Shown: positions 1 to 9,985, counted from the first letter of the stretch. The stretch is DNA of 64,000 nt from Streptomyces sp. M92 (GCF_028473745.1 NZ_CP101137.1:1736001-1800000), one strand, 5' to 3'. The notes: generated by a model not told the origin, from the sequence alone. Numbers and translations: made by a program.

Positions 1-510
1 GAGATCGATCGTGGCGGGCGCGCAAAAGAGACCTTCGACGTCCGGGACCGGCTGGACCACCTCCGAGAGCGGCCTGCTCTCGACCAGGACGTCATAGATG
101 GACGGAACCTCGGCGTGGTGATCGATCCCCAGAGCGGTGGAGGCATTGCCCTGCGGATCGAGGTCGACGACCAGGACCCGTGCCCCGTGCAGCGCGAGCG
201 ACGCGGCAAGGTTGACGGTCGTCGTCGTCTTGCCCACACCGCCCTTCTGGTTGGCGACCACCATGACCCTGGTCTGCTCGGGCCGCGGCAGCCCTTCACC
301 GGCGCGGCCCAGAGCCTCCACCGCCAGTTGGGCAGCACGACCGATCGGAGTGTCGTCCATCGGTGGCGGTGTTTCACGTGAAACATCCGCCCCCGTCGAC
401 TCGGTACGGGGACCGGGGACCGGATCGGTCATCGGTCCCGCGATATTGGCGTCGGACCGCAAGGATTCACTCTCCTCGACTTCAGGCTCGCAATGAACAG
501 AGCCTCCCAT
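1..510 (-). CDS. parA: Chromosome partitioning ATPase ParA (C-terminus beyond the window)
   Basis: The first 170 codons are visible; the gene runs off the left edge. ParA is the Walker-type ATPase that, with ParB bound to parS, segregates origins in sporulating aerial hyphae. A deviant Walker A motif KGGVGKTTT lies at residues 89-97 and the following strand VVDLDPQGN holds the second nucleotide-binding motif. The first 80 residues are an acidic, low-complexity extension as in streptomycete ParA. I chose ATG 510 because the frame stays open and the N-terminus matches what I remember of S. coelicolor ParA; ATGs at residues 27 and 51 are alternatives. A parS site lies inside the coding sequence (370-385). 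The gene follows rsmG on the same strand and parB would be expected outside the window. Confidence 0.93.
   Translation of the reverse strand, partial: MGGSVHCEPEVEESESLRSDANIAGPMTDPVPGPRTESTGADVSRETPPPMDDTPIGRAAQLAVEALGRAGEGLPRPEQTRVMVVANQKGGVGKTTTTVNLAASLALHGARVLVVDLDPQGNASTALGIDHHAEVPSIYDVLVESRPLSEVVQPVPDVEGLFCAPATIDL
370..385. promoter_or_regulatory. parS: parS centromere site 1 (inside parA)
   Basis: Perfect 16-bp palindrome TGTTTCACGTGAAACA, the canonical ParB-binding site. It lies within the 5' part of the parA coding sequence, where it encodes the residues DVSRET. ParB binding here would load the partition complex and might also affect parAB transcription; the latter is inference. Confidence 0.95.
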
Positions 511-564
511 GTCTTCAGGGTCATGAACCAGTGAGGCCTGTTGTTCTGTGGAGAAATCCACCTC

Positions 565-573
565 TGTGGACAA
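565..573 (-). promoter_or_regulatory. DnaA box upstream of parA
   Basis: TGTGGACAA is an exact reverse match to the Streptomyces DnaA-box consensus TTGTCCACA. It lies 55 bp upstream of the parA start in the rsmG-parA intergenic region, so DnaA could influence parAB expression. The match is exact; function is inferred. Confidence 0.55.
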
Positions 574-667
574 CTCCGTACCCTCTCCGAGCGACCCGAG
601 AGGCTTTCGGTCGCGGGGGTCGGCCGCAGCGCGGCCGCGACTGATGATGCCGTGCAGCAGTGAGCGA

Positions 668-683
668 CGTTTCACGTGAAACA
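668..683. promoter_or_regulatory. parS: parS centromere site 2 (parA-rsmG intergenic)
   Basis: The 14-bp core GTTTCACGTGAAAC is intact at 669-682; the flanking base at 668 is C instead of T. It lies between rsmG and parA, within 4 kb of dnaA, as expected for origin-proximal parS clusters. Confidence 0.93.
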
Positions 684-758
684 CGATGCAGCGCCGCCGA
701 GGCCGATCAGCCGCGACACTCCGGCACGCACAGGGAGGGCAGCTTGTGTGGAGTACGG

Positions 759-1478
759 CTATCCGCGACGCCGCCGCGCGCGACCGGTCCGCGCCGCCTT
801 GGCCCGCTTGGCGGCGAAACGCACTCCGCCGGGACTCTCACCGACCTCGACCCGCACCACGGTGGACATGGGATCCACGACCCCCTCACCCACATGCAGG
901 ATGGAGGTCTCCACCGCCCCCAGCTTGCTGAGCGCCGTGGCCGCGGCCTTCAGCTCCTCCTCAGCCGTGTCGCCCTTGAGCGCGAGCATCTCGCCGTACG
1001 GCCGCAGCAGCGGAACCCCCCAGGTGGCCAGCCGGTCCAGCGGAGCAACGGCGCGGGCCGTCACCACATGCACCGGCGGCAACTTCCCCATGACTTCCTC
1101 GGCCCGGCCACGCACCACGGTCACATGGTCGAGCCCCAGAAGCTCCACTACCTCGGTCAGGAAGTTGGTGCGCCGCAGCAGGGGCTCCAGAAGGGTGATC
1201 TTCAGGTCGTCCCGGACGAGCGCCAGCGGGATCCCGGGCAGGCCGGCACCCGAACCGACATCGCACACCGTCACGCCCTCGGGCACGACCTCCGAGAGCA
1301 CCGCGCAGTTCAGCAGATGCCGCTCCCACAGACGGGGGACTTCACGCGGACCGATCAGACCACGCTTCACCCCCGCCTCGGCGAGCAGCTCGGCGTAGCG
1401 GACCGCGTCCGCGTACCGAGCACCGAACACGTCGCGTGCCTGCTCGGGAACAGGGGGAAGCTCCGCTGCCTCCGTCAC
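759..1478 (-). CDS. rsmG: 16S rRNA (guanine-527 N7)-methyltransferase RsmG
   Basis: The 239-residue SAM-dependent methyltransferase modifies G527 in the 530 loop of 16S rRNA; loss of RsmG gives low-level streptomycin resistance and can raise antibiotic production in Streptomyces. The SAM motif VGSGAGLPG lies at residues 74-82, followed by a Rossmann fold and an Arg/Lys-rich C-terminal tail. The start is GTG at 1478. It lies between jag and parA on the minus strand and is separated from jag by a terminator-like hairpin, so it may have its own promoter. Length and motif order are typical of the family. Confidence 0.95.
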   Translation of the reverse strand: MTEAAELPPVPEQARDVFGARYADAVRYAELLAEAGVKRGLIGPREVPRLWERHLLNCAVLSEVVPEGVTVCDVGSGAGLPGIPLALVRDDLKITLLEPLLRRTNFLTEVVELLGLDHVTVVRGRAEEVMGKLPPVHVVTARAVAPLDRLATWGVPLLRPYGEMLALKGDTAEEELKAAATALSKLGAVETSILHVGEGVVDPMSTVVRVEVGESPGGVRFAAKRAKAARTGRARRRRG

Positions 1479-1560
1479 GAGGGGACCGTCCTTCCGTACG
1501 GCACCGGCGCACCAGACGCCGCTGCCAGAACCACCAGAACTATCAGGCTGACAAAATTCG

Positions 1561-1585
1561 GCCCCGTCTGCGCAACAGACGGGGC
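1561..1585 (-). terminator. Hairpin terminator between jag and rsmG
   Basis: A perfect 10-bp stem GCCCCGTCTG / CAGACGGGGC with a 5-nt loop. On the minus strand it is followed by a T-rich run (AATTTTG), so it probably ends the rpmH-rnpA-yidD-yidC-jag transcript or attenuates read-through into rsmG. Confidence 0.7.
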
Positions 1586-1604
1586 CGGAGAACGTGGGGG
1601 CCGA

Positions 1605-2117
1605 TCAGGCGGGAAGCACGACGACGAAGCGCTCCGGCTCCTCGCCCTCGGACTCGCTGCGCAGTCCGGCAGCCTTGACCGCGTCGTGCACGACCTTGCG
1701 CTCGAACGGCGTCATCGGCTTCATCCGCACCGGCCCGCCGCTGCTCTTGGCCTCGGCCGCGGCCTTTGCGCCCAGCTCGGACAGCTCGGCCCGCTTGCTG
1801 GCCCGGTAGCCCGCGATGTCGAGCATCAGCCGACTGCGGTCGCCGGTCTCCCGGTGCACGGCCAGGCGCGTGAGCTCCTGGAGAGCCTCCAGCACCTCAC
1901 CGTCCCGGCCGACCAGCTTCTGCAGGTCCCGGCTGTTGCTGTCGCTGATGATCGAGACGGAGGCACGGTCGGCCTCGACGTCCATGTCGATGTCACCGTC
2001 GAGGTCGGCGATGTCGAGCAGACCCTCCAGGTAGTCCGCGGCGATCTCGCCCTCGTTCTCGAGACGAGTCAGGGTGTCTGCGCCCTCGGCAGCGGCGGAG
2101 GTGGTGCCTTCCGTCAC
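1605..2117 (-). CDS. jag: Jag/KhpB-like RNA-binding protein (KH and R3H domains)
   Basis: A 170-residue protein with an acidic N-terminus (about 1-45), a KH-type RNA-binding domain (about 46-110, loop around GRDGEVLEALQ) and a C-terminal R3H domain (RSRLMLDIAGYRA... ERKVVHDA, about 93-165). Jag/KhpB proteins bind RNA and are coupled to cell elongation and membrane insertion. It begins with GTG 15 bp after yidC in the conserved rpmH-rnpA-yidD-yidC-jag cluster, so it is probably co-transcribed with yidC. Actinobacterial members lack the long N-terminal Jag-N domain, as here. Confidence 0.9.
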   Translation of the reverse strand: MTEGTTSAAAEGADTLTRLENEGEIAADYLEGLLDIADLDGDIDMDVEADRASVSIISDSNSRDLQKLVGRDGEVLEALQELTRLAVHRETGDRSRLMLDIAGYRASKRAELSELGAKAAAEAKSSGGPVRMKPMTPFERKVVHDAVKAAGLRSESEGEEPERFVVVLPA

Positions 2118-2132
2118 GGGATGGACTCCTTC

Positions 2133-3425
2133 TTACTTCTTCGACGGGGACTTGGGCCGCTGCGGGCCCTTGCGCTGTCCGGACTGGGCCTTGCTGCGGC
2201 CACCGCCGCCGGGCTTCTGCGCGGGCTTCTTGGCGGCGCCGGCGGACTTGCCGCCCTGGCCGCCCTCCGGCTCGCCGGACTTGCTGAGGGAGGTCTTGGC
2301 CTCCGGCTCGCCGGCGGACTCACCGGCCGGCTTGGCGGACTGGCGCTGCGCCTTGCTCTGCCGTTTGGGCTGCTGCCGCTTGGGCATCGCCGTGGTGCCG
2401 GACGCGCCGTCCGCGCTCTGGGCGGCGGCGGGTGCCTCGCCCTTCACCACGGTGCCGTCGGTCTGGGCCGCGAGGCCCGCCTTGTTCAGACCGTTGATGA
2501 ACTTGCGCTCGAACTCGTTGCGGTCCCGGCCCTTGGCGACGATGGCCTTGACGACGGAGCGCTGACCACGACCGCGCGTCTTGCCGGTGTCCGTGACGTG
2601 CTTGAGCAGGCGCTCCAGGTAGGCCGCCTGGGCCTTGGAACCCGGGGTCGGGTTGTTGCGGATGACGTACATCTGCTGGCCCATGGTCCACACGTTCGTG
2701 GTCAGCCAGTAGACGAGGACACCGACGGGGAAGTTGATGCCGAAGACGGCGAACATGATCGGGAAGACGTACATCAGCATCTTCTGCTGCTGCATGAACG
2801 GTGTCTTCACCGTGGTGTCGACGTTCTTGGTCATCAGCTGCCGCTGAGTGAAGAACTGCGACGCCGACATCAGCACGATCATGATCGCGGTGACGACCCG
2901 GACGTCCGTCAGCGAGGACCCGAGGGCCTCCACCTTGGACGCGTCGTCGGTGAACTTGGCGGCCAGCGGCGCGCCGAAGATGTGGGCCTTCTGGGCGCTG
3001 GCCAGCAAGCGCTCGTTGATCACGCCGATGGTGTCGTTCGACGCGATCGAGTTGAGCACGTGGTACAGGGCGAAGAAGAACGGTGACTGCGCCAGGATGG
3101 GAAGGCACGAGGAGAGCGGGTTGGTGCCCGTCTCCTTGTACAGCTTCATCATCTCTTCGGACTGGCGCTGCTTGTCGTTCTTGTAGCGCTCCTGGATCTT
3201 CTTCATCTCCGGCTGGAGCGTCTGCATCCCGCGCGTCGCCTTGATCTGCTTCACGAAGAGCGGGATCAGGCAGATGCGGATGAGGATCACCAGGGACACG
3301 ATCGACAGGCCCCAGGCCCATCCGGTGTCAGGGCCGAAGATGGCGCCGTACACCGTGTGGAACTGGACGATGACCCAGGAGACAGGTGTCGTGATGAAAC
3401 TGAAGAGGCTGGCAATCGTGTCCAC
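2133..3425 (-). CDS. yidC: Membrane protein insertase YidC/OxaI
   Basis: A 430-residue insertase that puts membrane proteins into the cytoplasmic membrane, alone or with SecYEG. The hydrophobic segments are near residues 10-30 and 38-58, in the region of residues 105-125, and at about 175-195 and 220-250. The substrate-groove arginine is plausibly in the second segment ([12 protein letters not shown]). The C-terminal about 130 residues are a Lys/Gln/Ser/Pro-rich disordered tail, likely to contact the ribosome. GTG start at 3425; an AGGAG sequence lies upstream inside the end of yidD. It is 3 bp from yidD. Confidence 0.95.
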   Translation of the reverse strand: MDTIASLFSFITTPVSWVIVQFHTVYGAIFGPDTGWAWGLSIVSLVILIRICLIPLFVKQIKATRGMQTLQPEMKKIQERYKNDKQRQSEEMMKLYKETGTNPLSSCLPILAQSPFFFALYHVLNSIASNDTIGVINERLLASAQKAHIFGAPLAAKFTDDASKVEALGSSLTDVRVVTAIMIVLMSASQFFTQRQLMTKNVDTTVKTPFMQQQKMLMYVFPIMFAVFGINFPVGVLVYWLTTNVWTMGQQMYVIRNNPTPGSKAQAAYLERLLKHVTDTGKTRGRGQRSVVKAIVAKGRDRNEFERKFINGLNKAGLAAQTDGTVVKGEAPAAAQSADGASGTTAMPKRQQPKRQSKAQRQSAKPAGESAGEPEAKTSLSKSGEPEGGQGGKSAGAAKKPAQKPGGGGRSKAQSGQRKGPQRPKSPSKK

Positions 3426-3428
3426 TAA

Positions 3429-3803
3429 TCATGCTCCTTGGGCATGGGACGGGGTCTCTGCGGCCGGACTCGAAGGACTGGACGGACTCGTCGGAGCAGT
3501 CTGTCCCTCGTTGGCCGGTTCGGCGGCGGAGGTCCCGCCCTTGCGTGCGCGCCAGGCGTCACGCAGCATTTCGTGCCACCGCGGGCGTTTGCGCGGCGGA
3601 ACATGGTCCACTCCACCCAGCGACCACGGATTGCACCGAAGGATGCGCCAGGCAGTGAGCACCGTGCCCTTGAGAGCACCGTGTCGATCGATGGCCGTGT
3701 AGCCGTAGTGGGAACACGACGGGTAGTACTTGCACACCGGCCCCAGCAGAGGACTGATCGTCCACTGGTACAGCTTGATCAGAGCCAGCAGCGGGTACTT
3801 CAT
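3429..3803 (-). CDS. yidD: Membrane protein insertion efficiency factor YidD
   Basis: A 124-residue small amphipathic protein that helps YidC-dependent insertion. It shows the family core: an N-terminal hydrophobic helix ([17 protein letters not shown]) and the cysteine-bearing signature [15 protein letters not shown], followed by a [13 protein letters not shown] block. The C-terminal 45 residues are a Ser/Pro/Ala-rich tail longer than in E. coli. ATG overlaps the rnpA stop by 4 nt (ATGA), indicating translational coupling. Confidence 0.94.
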   Translation of the reverse strand: MKYPLLALIKLYQWTISPLLGPVCKYYPSCSHYGYTAIDRHGALKGTVLTAWRILRCNPWSLGGVDHVPPRKRPRWHEMLRDAWRARKGGTSAAEPANEGQTAPTSPSSPSSPAAETPSHAQGA

Positions 3804-4171
3804 CGCGCGCCCCCTCCCAGTAGCCGCTTCAGGGCGGCGTCCAGGTCTCGGGCCAGCTGTGGATGGTCGGCGTCGCCCGCACCGGGCAGCGCTCGTACCA
3901 CTACCAGGCTACCGGGGGGAAACAGGTCGATCCGGTCGCGCATCAGATGGCGAAGCCTGCGCTTCACCTTGTTGCGCACCACCGCGCCACCCACGGCTTT
4001 GCTCACGACGAAACCCGCACGTGTCGGGGGAGCGCTCTCCCCAGGCGCGTGCGGGTCCGTGGCACCGCTTCGAAGGTGGACGACCAGGGCCGGGCGTCCG
4101 GCCCGGCGGCCTCGTCGTACCGCGGTCGCGAAGTCCTCGCGCCGCCTCAGCCGGTTCTCGGTGGGCAGCAC
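3800..4171 (-). CDS. rnpA: Ribonuclease P protein component RnpA
   Basis: The 123-residue protein subunit of RNase P, which with the M1-type RNA trims the 5' leader of pre-tRNAs. The RNR-type RNA-binding signature is seen as [16 protein letters not shown], and the N-terminus [21 protein letters not shown] is typical. An in-frame extension to 4456 exists but overlaps rpmH; GTG 4171 gives the usual length and leaves a 20-bp gap after rpmH. The stop overlaps the yidD start. Confidence 0.95.
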   Translation of the reverse strand: MLPTENRLRRREDFATAVRRGRRAGRPALVVHLRSGATDPHAPGESAPPTRAGFVVSKAVGGAVVRNKVKRRLRHLMRDRIDLFPPGSLVVVRALPGAGDADHPQLARDLDAALKRLLGGGAR

Positions 4172-4191
4172 GACGTCATGACCTGACCGGA

Positions 4192-4329
4192 TCAGGCGGA
4201 CAGACGGGCGCGACCCTTGCTGCGGCGGGTCGCGAGAATCGCGCGGCCGGCACGGGTGCGCATACGCAGCCGGAAGCCGTGGGTCTTGGCGCGACGACGG
4301 TTGTTCGGCTGGAAGGTGCGCTTGCTCAC
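4192..4329 (-). CDS. rpmH: 50S ribosomal protein L34
   Basis: A 45-residue, highly basic protein starting from [21 protein letters not shown] followed by [26 protein letters not shown] sequence. It is the first gene of the minus-strand operon (rpmH-rnpA-yidD-yidC-jag), transcribed divergently from dnaA, the classic arrangement next to a bacterial origin. Confidence 0.97.
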   Translation of the reverse strand: MSKRTFQPNNRRRAKTHGFRLRMRTRAGRAILATRRSKGRARLSA

Positions 4330-4705
4330 TCGGGGGCTCCAGAAAGAATCGGGGTTGGCGGGGTGCCGTCCTGGCTGTCACCGTGCGCCCACGAGTAGCT
4401 CGCGTTACGCCCGAGTGCACCGCTTTTCGATCACCTTGGACGTGACCTGTGCCCATCGGAGGCAGGCGGCAGCAGCCATCGACAACTCGACCTGGTCACG
4501 GTACGTGGGACTGCGCCATTCGGTCAAACCAGCGGTGACCGGGAGACACTTGTCCACAGGCTGGGGACAACAACTTGAACCCTACCGGCCACGCTGACTA
4601 CCGTGACTGGACTCCGATTCGTTCCCTTATCCCTGCCCCACCCGATTTTCATCCCGACCCGTCCCCGAATCACACCTTCGAGGGACTCGTGAGAGAGCGT
4701 GCCCT
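4330..4705. promoter_or_regulatory. Divergent rpmH / dnaA promoter region
   Basis: This 376-bp gene-free stretch holds the promoters of both operons. A perfect DnaA box TTGTCCACA lies at 4550-4558. Just downstream, TTGAAC (4575-4580) and TACCGT (4599-4604), 18 bp apart, are a plausible dnaA promoter. A DnaA box immediately upstream of the -35 fits the DnaA autoregulation known in Streptomyces. I could not assign the rpmH promoter. Confidence 0.6.
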
Positions 4706-6745
4706 GTGGCTGACGTACCTGCCGATCTTGCCGCAGTGTGGCCACGCGTTCTGGAGCAACTCCTCGGGGACAACCGCGGGCAGGGCGTCGAGTCCAAGGA
4801 CGAGCACTGGATCCGGCGCTGCCAGCCCCTCGCGCTGGTCGCCGACACCGCTCTGCTCGCCGTACCGAACGAATTTGCTAAGGGCGTACTGGAGGGCCGC
4901 CTCGCCCCGGTCGTCAGCGAGACACTGAGCCGCGAATGCGGCCGTCCCATCCGCATCGCGATCACCGTCGACGACACCGCCGGCGAACCCGCGCCCCCTA
5001 CGCCCGGCCCCACGCCTCAGGCGCCCCCCGCCCGCCCCCAGCCCCGCTACGAGGAGCCCGAGCTCCCCGCACCCGGCCACGGCCAGGGCGGCCGCGACGA
5101 CTACGAGGGATACGGACGCCACCGCGGCGACCAGCTCCCCACCGCCCGCCCCGCCTACCCGCAGGAGTACCAGCGCCCCGAGCCCGGTTCCTGGCCCCGC
5201 CCCACGCAGCAGGACGACTACGGCTGGCAGCAGCAGCGTCTGGGCTTCCCGGAGCGCGACCCGTACGCGTCGCCGCCCCAGGACGGCTACGACCAGGAGC
5301 CGTACCCACAGGACACGTACGGGCAGAACTACCGTCCGCAGTCCTCGGAGCGCCCGTCGTACGACCCGCAGCACGGCGACTACCAACGGACCGACTACAA
5401 ACGCGACGACTACGACCGCGGCGGCGAGTACGAGGCGCGGGACTACGAACAGTCCCGCGGCGACCACGGCCAGCAGCGACCCGACCACAGCCAGTCGCGA
5501 CCCGACTACGACCAGCAGCGGCCGGACTACGACCAGCAGCGCGGCGACTACGACCAGCGCGGCCCCCGCCGTGACCTGCCCGAGCCGCAGTCCGGATCCG
5601 GCCCCGCCTCCGGACACGTGCACCGCGGCGGCCCCGTCGGCCCCGGACCCGCCACCGGCGCCCCCGGCCCCCTGGCCGCACAGCCGGCGCCGGCGACCGG
5701 ACCCGGCGAGCCGACCGCGCGCCTGAACCCGAAGTACCTCTTCGACACCTTCGTCATCGGAGCCTCCAACCGCTTCGCCCACGCCGCGGCCGTCGCCGTC
5801 GCCGAGGCACCCGCGAAGGCCTACAACCCGCTGTTCATCTACGGGGAGTCGGGACTCGGCAAGACCCACCTCCTGCACGCGATCGGGCACTACGCCCGCA
5901 GCCTCTACCCCGGCACGCGCGTGCGGTACGTGAGCTCCGAGGAGTTCACCAACGAGTTCATCAACTCCATCCGCGACGGCAAGGGCGACAGCTTCCGCAA
6001 GCGCTACCGCGAGATGGACATCCTGCTCGTCGACGACATCCAGTTCCTCGCGGACAAGGAGTCGACGCAGGAGGAGTTCTTCCACACCTTCAACACCCTC
6101 CACAACGCCAACAAGCAGATCGTGCTCTCCAGCGACCGGCCGCCCAAGCAGCTGGTCACCCTGGAGGACCGGCTGCGGAACCGTTTCGAGTGGGGACTGA
6201 TCACCGACGTCCAGCCGCCCGAGCTGGAGACGCGCATCGCGATCCTGCGCAAGAAAGCGGTGCAGGAGCAGCTCAACGCCCCGCCCGAGGTGCTGGAGTT
6301 CATCGCCTCGCGTATCTCGCGCAACATCCGCGAGCTGGAGGGCGCGCTGATCCGGGTGACGGCGTTCGCGTCGCTCAACCGGCAGCCGGTCGACCTGGGC
6401 CTCACCGAGATCGTCCTCAAGGACCTGATCCCCGGCGGGGAGGACTCGACGCCGGAGATCACCTCGACGGCCATCATGAGCGAGACCGCCGACTACTTCG
6501 GCCTCACAGTGGAGGACCTGTGCGGCAGTTCACGCGGCCGCCAGCTGGTGACGGCGCGGCAGATCGCCATGTACCTGTGCCGCGAGCTGACGGACCTGTC
6601 CCTGCCGAAGATCGGCGCGCTGTTCGGCGGCCGCGACCACACCACGGTGATGCACGCCGACCGCAAGATCCGCAATCTGATGGCCGAGCGGCGCTCCATC
6701 TACAACCAGGTGACCGAGCTGACCAATCGCATCAAGAACGGCTGA
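4706..6745 (+). CDS. dnaA: Chromosomal replication initiator protein DnaA
   Basis: A 679-residue AAA+ initiator that binds DnaA boxes and opens oriC. Domain I is residues 1-90. Domain II, about 91-336, is very long and rich in Tyr, Gln, Asp, Arg and Pro with DY-containing repeats. Domain III begins at [11 protein letters not shown]; Walker A is GESGLGKTH and Walker B is [10 protein letters not shown]. Domain IV carries the DnaA signature around [18 protein letters not shown] 4706 was chosen because it gives the family N-terminus [15 protein letters not shown]. The long domain II is a Streptomyces trait. It is followed by a terminator and oriC. Confidence 0.97.
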   Translation: MADVPADLAAVWPRVLEQLLGDNRGQGVESKDEHWIRRCQPLALVADTALLAVPNEFAKGVLEGRLAPVVSETLSRECGRPIRIAITVDDTAGEPAPPTPGPTPQAPPARPQPRYEEPELPAPGHGQGGRDDYEGYGRHRGDQLPTARPAYPQEYQRPEPGSWPRPTQQDDYGWQQQRLGFPERDPYASPPQDGYDQEPYPQDTYGQNYRPQSSERPSYDPQHGDYQRTDYKRDDYDRGGEYEARDYEQSRGDHGQQRPDHSQSRPDYDQQRPDYDQQRGDYDQRGPRRDLPEPQSGSGPASGHVHRGGPVGPGPATGAPGPLAAQPAPATGPGEPTARLNPKYLFDTFVIGASNRFAHAAAVAVAEAPAKAYNPLFIYGESGLGKTHLLHAIGHYARSLYPGTRVRYVSSEEFTNEFINSIRDGKGDSFRKRYREMDILLVDDIQFLADKESTQEEFFHTFNTLHNANKQIVLSSDRPPKQLVTLEDRLRNRFEWGLITDVQPPELETRIAILRKKAVQEQLNAPPEVLEFIASRISRNIRELEGALIRVTAFASLNRQPVDLGLTEIVLKDLIPGGEDSTPEITSTAIMSETADYFGLTVEDLCGSSRGRQLVTARQIAMYLCRELTDLSLPKIGALFGGRDHTTVMHADRKIRNLMAERRSIYNQVTELTNRIKNG

Positions 6746-6780
6746 GCGCGGCCGGCACCGGCACCGGCACCGGCCCCTCG

Positions 6781-6812
6781 AAGGCGCCCTGGACACCCTG
6801 GGGCGCCTTTTC
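6781..6812 (+). terminator. dnaA terminator
   Basis: Stem AAGGCGCCC (6781-6789) / GGGCGCCTT (6801-6809) with an 11-nt loop, followed by TTT. It lies 35 bp after the dnaA stop and separates dnaA transcription from the origin. Confidence 0.75.
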
Positions 6813-6959
6813 CGTGCCAGTGGACGGCTCCCGCGGCGCCACCGCCGGGTCACCGACGGGCCCTCTCCCGGTCACCGACGGGTCGCCGCCCGATCCCTGG
6901 GGCGACTCCGCCCGGTCCTTGGTGCGACTCCGCCCGGTCGTGGAGGCGACTCCGCTGTT

Positions 6960-7560
6960 CGATTACCTGCCGGGTTACGGCCGCTCTCCACAGATTCGGT
7001 CACTTTTTTCCGTCCACACCTTGGGGACTGGGAAGTTGTCCCGATCTTGTCCACAGGCCAGGCTGTTGAGGAACCATCAGGCCAGGTCAGCTGCCTGTGG
7101 ATTCGTGGACGAACGATCTCCACAGGGTGTGGACAACGGATCGGTCCACAAGCTGTGCATCGAGTTGTCCACGCACAACCCACAGGCAGCGGCCGGTTGT
7201 CCCCAGCGGTCCCCAGCTTCTCCACATGTCTGTCCACTGTTCGGCAACGCAACGCGCCCTCTCACCGCGTCGAGTGAAAGGCGTCACACAGAAGTGCCGA
7301 GGCGGGCTGTGGGAAACATCGGGAAACCTGGGGACGGCTCTGGGGAGAAGTCGGCCTTCCCTGTGCACGGAGTGTGCAGAACTTTCTGTTCTCCACAGAT
7401 ACGCCCGGTTGTCCACCGGCTCCGCCCACAGGCCCCGTGGACAAAATTCCTGCCCTGACCTGGGGAAACGAGGTTATCCACGGTATCCACAGGCCCTACT
7501 ACTACTCCCGACTACAGAGAGAGCGGAATTCGTTTCGAAGCGGGACCTGTGCACAACTCG
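6960..7560. other. oriC: Origin of chromosomal replication (oriC)
   Basis: The 1-kb dnaA-dnaN intergenic region carries a dense two-orientation array of DnaA boxes. Exact TTGTCCACA or its complement: 7047-7055 and 7128-7136. One-mismatch boxes include 7165-7173, 7218-7226, 7389-7397, 7409-7417, 7436-7444, 7474-7482 (TTATCCACG), 7483-7491 (GTATCCACA) and 7548-7556. Two-mismatch variants lie at 6984-6992, 7010-7018, 7142-7150 and 7230-7238. This many boxes without an E. coli-type AT-rich 13-mer row is typical of Streptomyces oriC. Borders are approximate. Confidence 0.95.
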
Positions 7561-7748
7561 CCCCCTCGAGCCCGACCGTCCCTCGCCACGACTTGACCCC
7601 GAAGGGCACCTACTGTCAGTGGGGTGCGTCAGACTGTTCTCCGGTGTCCTGCCCCGAACGGGGACCGACGACACCGAGTCAGACGACGAAGCCAGGCGAC
7701 GAAGCCAGGCAGGGCGAGCAGCGCCGGCAACAGCAGGAGGCGGCAACA

Positions 7749-8879
7749 GTGAAGATCCGGGTGGAACGCGACGTACTCGCGGAGGCAGTGGCCTGGGCGG
7801 CTCGCAGTCTCCCGGCCCGTCCGCCGGCGCCGGTCCTCGCGGGCCTGCTGCTGAAGGCCGAGGAGGGGCAACTGAGCCTGTCCAGCTTCGACTACGAGGT
7901 CTCGGCGCGGGTGTCCGTGGAGGCCGAGATCGAGGAGGAGGGCACGGTGCTCGTCTCCGGCCGCCTGCTCGCCGACATCTCCCGGGCCCTCCCCAACCGG
8001 CCGGTGGAGATTTCCACAGACGGTGTACGGGCGACGGTGGTCTGCGGATCCTCGCGGTTCACCCTCCACACCCTGCCGGTGGAGGAGTACCCGGCGCTGC
8101 CGCAGATGCCGGAGGCCACCGGCACGGTCCCCGGTGAGGTCTTCGCCGCAGCGGTGCAGCAGGTGGCGATCGCCGCGGGCCGCGACGACACGCTGCCCGT
8201 GCTCACCGGTGTGCGCATCGAGATCGAGGGCGACTCGGTGACGCTGGCCTCCACCGACCGCTACCGCTTCGCGGTCCGCGAGTTCCTGTGGAAGCCGGAG
8301 AACCCGGAGGTCTCCGCGGTCGCCCTGGTGCCCGCCAAGACACTCCAGGACACCGCCAAGGCGCTGACCAGCGGCGACCAGGTGATCCTGGCGTTGTCCG
8401 GCTCGGGCGCGGGCGAGGGCCTGATCGGCTTCGAGGGTGCGGGCCGCCGCACGACGACGCGTCTGCTGGAGGGCGACCTCCCGAAGTACAAGACGCTCTT
8501 CCCGACGGAGTTCAACAGCGTCGCCGTGATCGAGACCGCCCCCTTCGTGGAGGCCGTCAAGCGCGTGGCCCTGGTCGCCGAGCGCAACACCCCGGTGCGG
8601 CTCAGCTTCGAGCAGGGCGTACTGATCCTGGAGGCGGGCTCCAGCGACGACGCACAGGCTGTGGAAAGGGTCGACGCGCAGCTGGACGGCGACGACATCT
8701 CGATCGCCTTCAACCCGACGTTCCTGCTGGACGGCCTGAGCGCCATCGACTCCCCGGTGGCCCAGCTCTCCTTCACCACGTCCACGAAGCCGGCGCTGCT
8801 CAGCGGCAAGCCGGCCCTGGACGCCGAGGCGGACGAGGCCTACAAGTACCTGATCATGCCGGTGCGGCTGAGCGGCTGA
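7749..8879 (+). CDS. dnaN: DNA polymerase III sliding clamp (beta subunit)
   Basis: A 376-residue beta clamp that encircles DNA and tethers polymerase III. Sequence from KIRVERDVLAEAVAWAARSLPARP to the C-terminal YLIMPVRLSG is typical; three clamp folds span about 1-120, 128-248 and 255-376. GTG 7749 is selected over upstream in-frame starts because it gives the standard length and follows GCAGGAGGCGGCAACA, a good ribosome-binding site. It is just right of oriC and is followed by a strong hairpin. Confidence 0.96.
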   Translation: MKIRVERDVLAEAVAWAARSLPARPPAPVLAGLLLKAEEGQLSLSSFDYEVSARVSVEAEIEEEGTVLVSGRLLADISRALPNRPVEISTDGVRATVVCGSSRFTLHTLPVEEYPALPQMPEATGTVPGEVFAAAVQQVAIAAGRDDTLPVLTGVRIEIEGDSVTLASTDRYRFAVREFLWKPENPEVSAVALVPAKTLQDTAKALTSGDQVILALSGSGAGEGLIGFEGAGRRTTTRLLEGDLPKYKTLFPTEFNSVAVIETAPFVEAVKRVALVAERNTPVRLSFEQGVLILEAGSSDDAQAVERVDAQLDGDDISIAFNPTFLLDGLSAIDSPVAQLSFTTSTKPALLSGKPALDAEADEAYKYLIMPVRLSG

Positions 8880-8934
8880 GGGTCCGCGCCGGGCTGTCCA
8901 CAGGCTGAGGACGGACTCGGGACGAATCCGCAGG

Positions 8935-8966
8935 TGTGGGCGTACGTATGAGCGCGTACGCCCACA
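8935..8966 (+). terminator. dnaN terminator hairpin
   Basis: Perfect 12-bp stem TGTGGGCGTACG / CGTACGCCCACA with an 8-nt loop, 55 bp after the dnaN stop. A DnaA-box-like CTGTCCACA lies just upstream at 8894-8902. It lacks a long T-run, as is usual for streptomycete terminators. Confidence 0.65.
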
Positions 8967-9081
8967 GCTGTGCACGGACGTCCGGGTTTAGGCTCGGGGC
9001 GGGTACGAAAGTGCCGCGGCACGCATCCGGCCGGCCCGGACGTGCCGCCCCGCCACCTCGCACACCTAAGGAACGCAACTG

Positions 9082-9957
9082 ATGGAGCTCGGTCTCGTCG
9101 GCCTCGGCAAGATGGGCGGCAACATGCGCGAGCGGATCCGCCGCGCGGGCCACACCGTCGTCGGATACGACCGCAATCCCGACCTCGCCGACGTCCACAG
9201 CCTGGAAGAGCTGGTGGGCAAGCTCGAGGGCGCCCGCGTGGTCTGGGTGATGGTCCCGGCCGGTGAGGCCACCCAGGCCACCGTCGACCGGCTCGGTGAG
9301 CTGCTGGAGCCCGGTGACGTCGTCGTGGACGGCGGCAACTCCCGCTGGACGGACGACGAGAAGCACGCCGAGGAGCTGGCCGCCAAGGGCATAGGCTTCG
9401 TCGACTGCGGTGTCTCCGGCGGTGTGTGGGGGCTGGAGAACGGCTACGCGCTGATGTACGGCGGCGACGCGGAGAACGTGGCCAGGGTGCAGCCGGTCTT
9501 CGACGCCCTCAAGCCGGAGGGCGACTTCGGCGCCGTGCACGCCGGCAAGGTCGGCGCGGGCCACTTCGCGAAGATGGTCCACAACGGCATCGAGTACGCG
9601 ATGATGCAGGCCTACGCCGAGGGCTGGGAGCTGCTGGAGAAGGTCGACTCGGTGGACAACGTCCGCGAGGTCTTCCGGTCCTGGCAGGAGGGCACGGTGA
9701 TCCGCTCCTGGCTGCTGGACCTGGCGGTCAACGCCCTCGACGACGACGAGCACCTGGAGGGTCTGCGCGGTTTCGCACAGGACTCCGGTGAGGGACGCTG
9801 GACCGTGGAGGCCGCGATCGACAACGCGGTGCCGCTGCCGGCGATCACCGCGTCGCTGTTCGCGCGGTTCGCGTCCCGGCAGGACGACTCGCCGCAGATG
9901 AAGATGATCGCCGCGCTGCGCAACCAGTTCGGCGGGCACGCGGTCGAGAAGAAGTAG
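9082..9957 (+). CDS. gnd: 6-phosphogluconate dehydrogenase, decarboxylating (short type)
   Basis: A 291-residue oxidoreductase converting 6-phosphogluconate to ribulose 5-phosphate in the oxidative pentose phosphate pathway. The dinucleotide-binding motif [12 protein letters not shown] is at residues 4-15; the substrate signature appears as VDGGNS and [20 protein letters not shown]; the catalytic Lys/Asn region is [19 protein letters not shown]. It is the short YqeC-like class rather than the 470-residue form, so it is probably NAD-linked or of mixed specificity (inference). It lies between dnaN and recF as in other streptomycetes. Confidence 0.93.
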   Translation: MELGLVGLGKMGGNMRERIRRAGHTVVGYDRNPDLADVHSLEELVGKLEGARVVWVMVPAGEATQATVDRLGELLEPGDVVVDGGNSRWTDDEKHAEELAAKGIGFVDCGVSGGVWGLENGYALMYGGDAENVARVQPVFDALKPEGDFGAVHAGKVGAGHFAKMVHNGIEYAMMQAYAEGWELLEKVDSVDNVREVFRSWQEGTVIRSWLLDLAVNALDDDEHLEGLRGFAQDSGEGRWTVEAAIDNAVPLPAITASLFARFASRQDDSPQMKMIAALRNQFGGHAVEKK

Positions 9958-9985
9958 CGAAAGGCTGGGAGGTCGGCGCACGACC

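Noticed and set aside
660..3086. 808-codon plus-strand frame opposite rsmG, jag and yidC
   Set aside because: Antisense shadow of three well-supported genes; Arg/His/Leu-rich composition typical of high-GC antisense frames and no family motif.
4172..4456. N-terminal extension of rnpA
   Set aside because: It would overlap rpmH completely; GTG 4171 gives the normal 123-residue protein.
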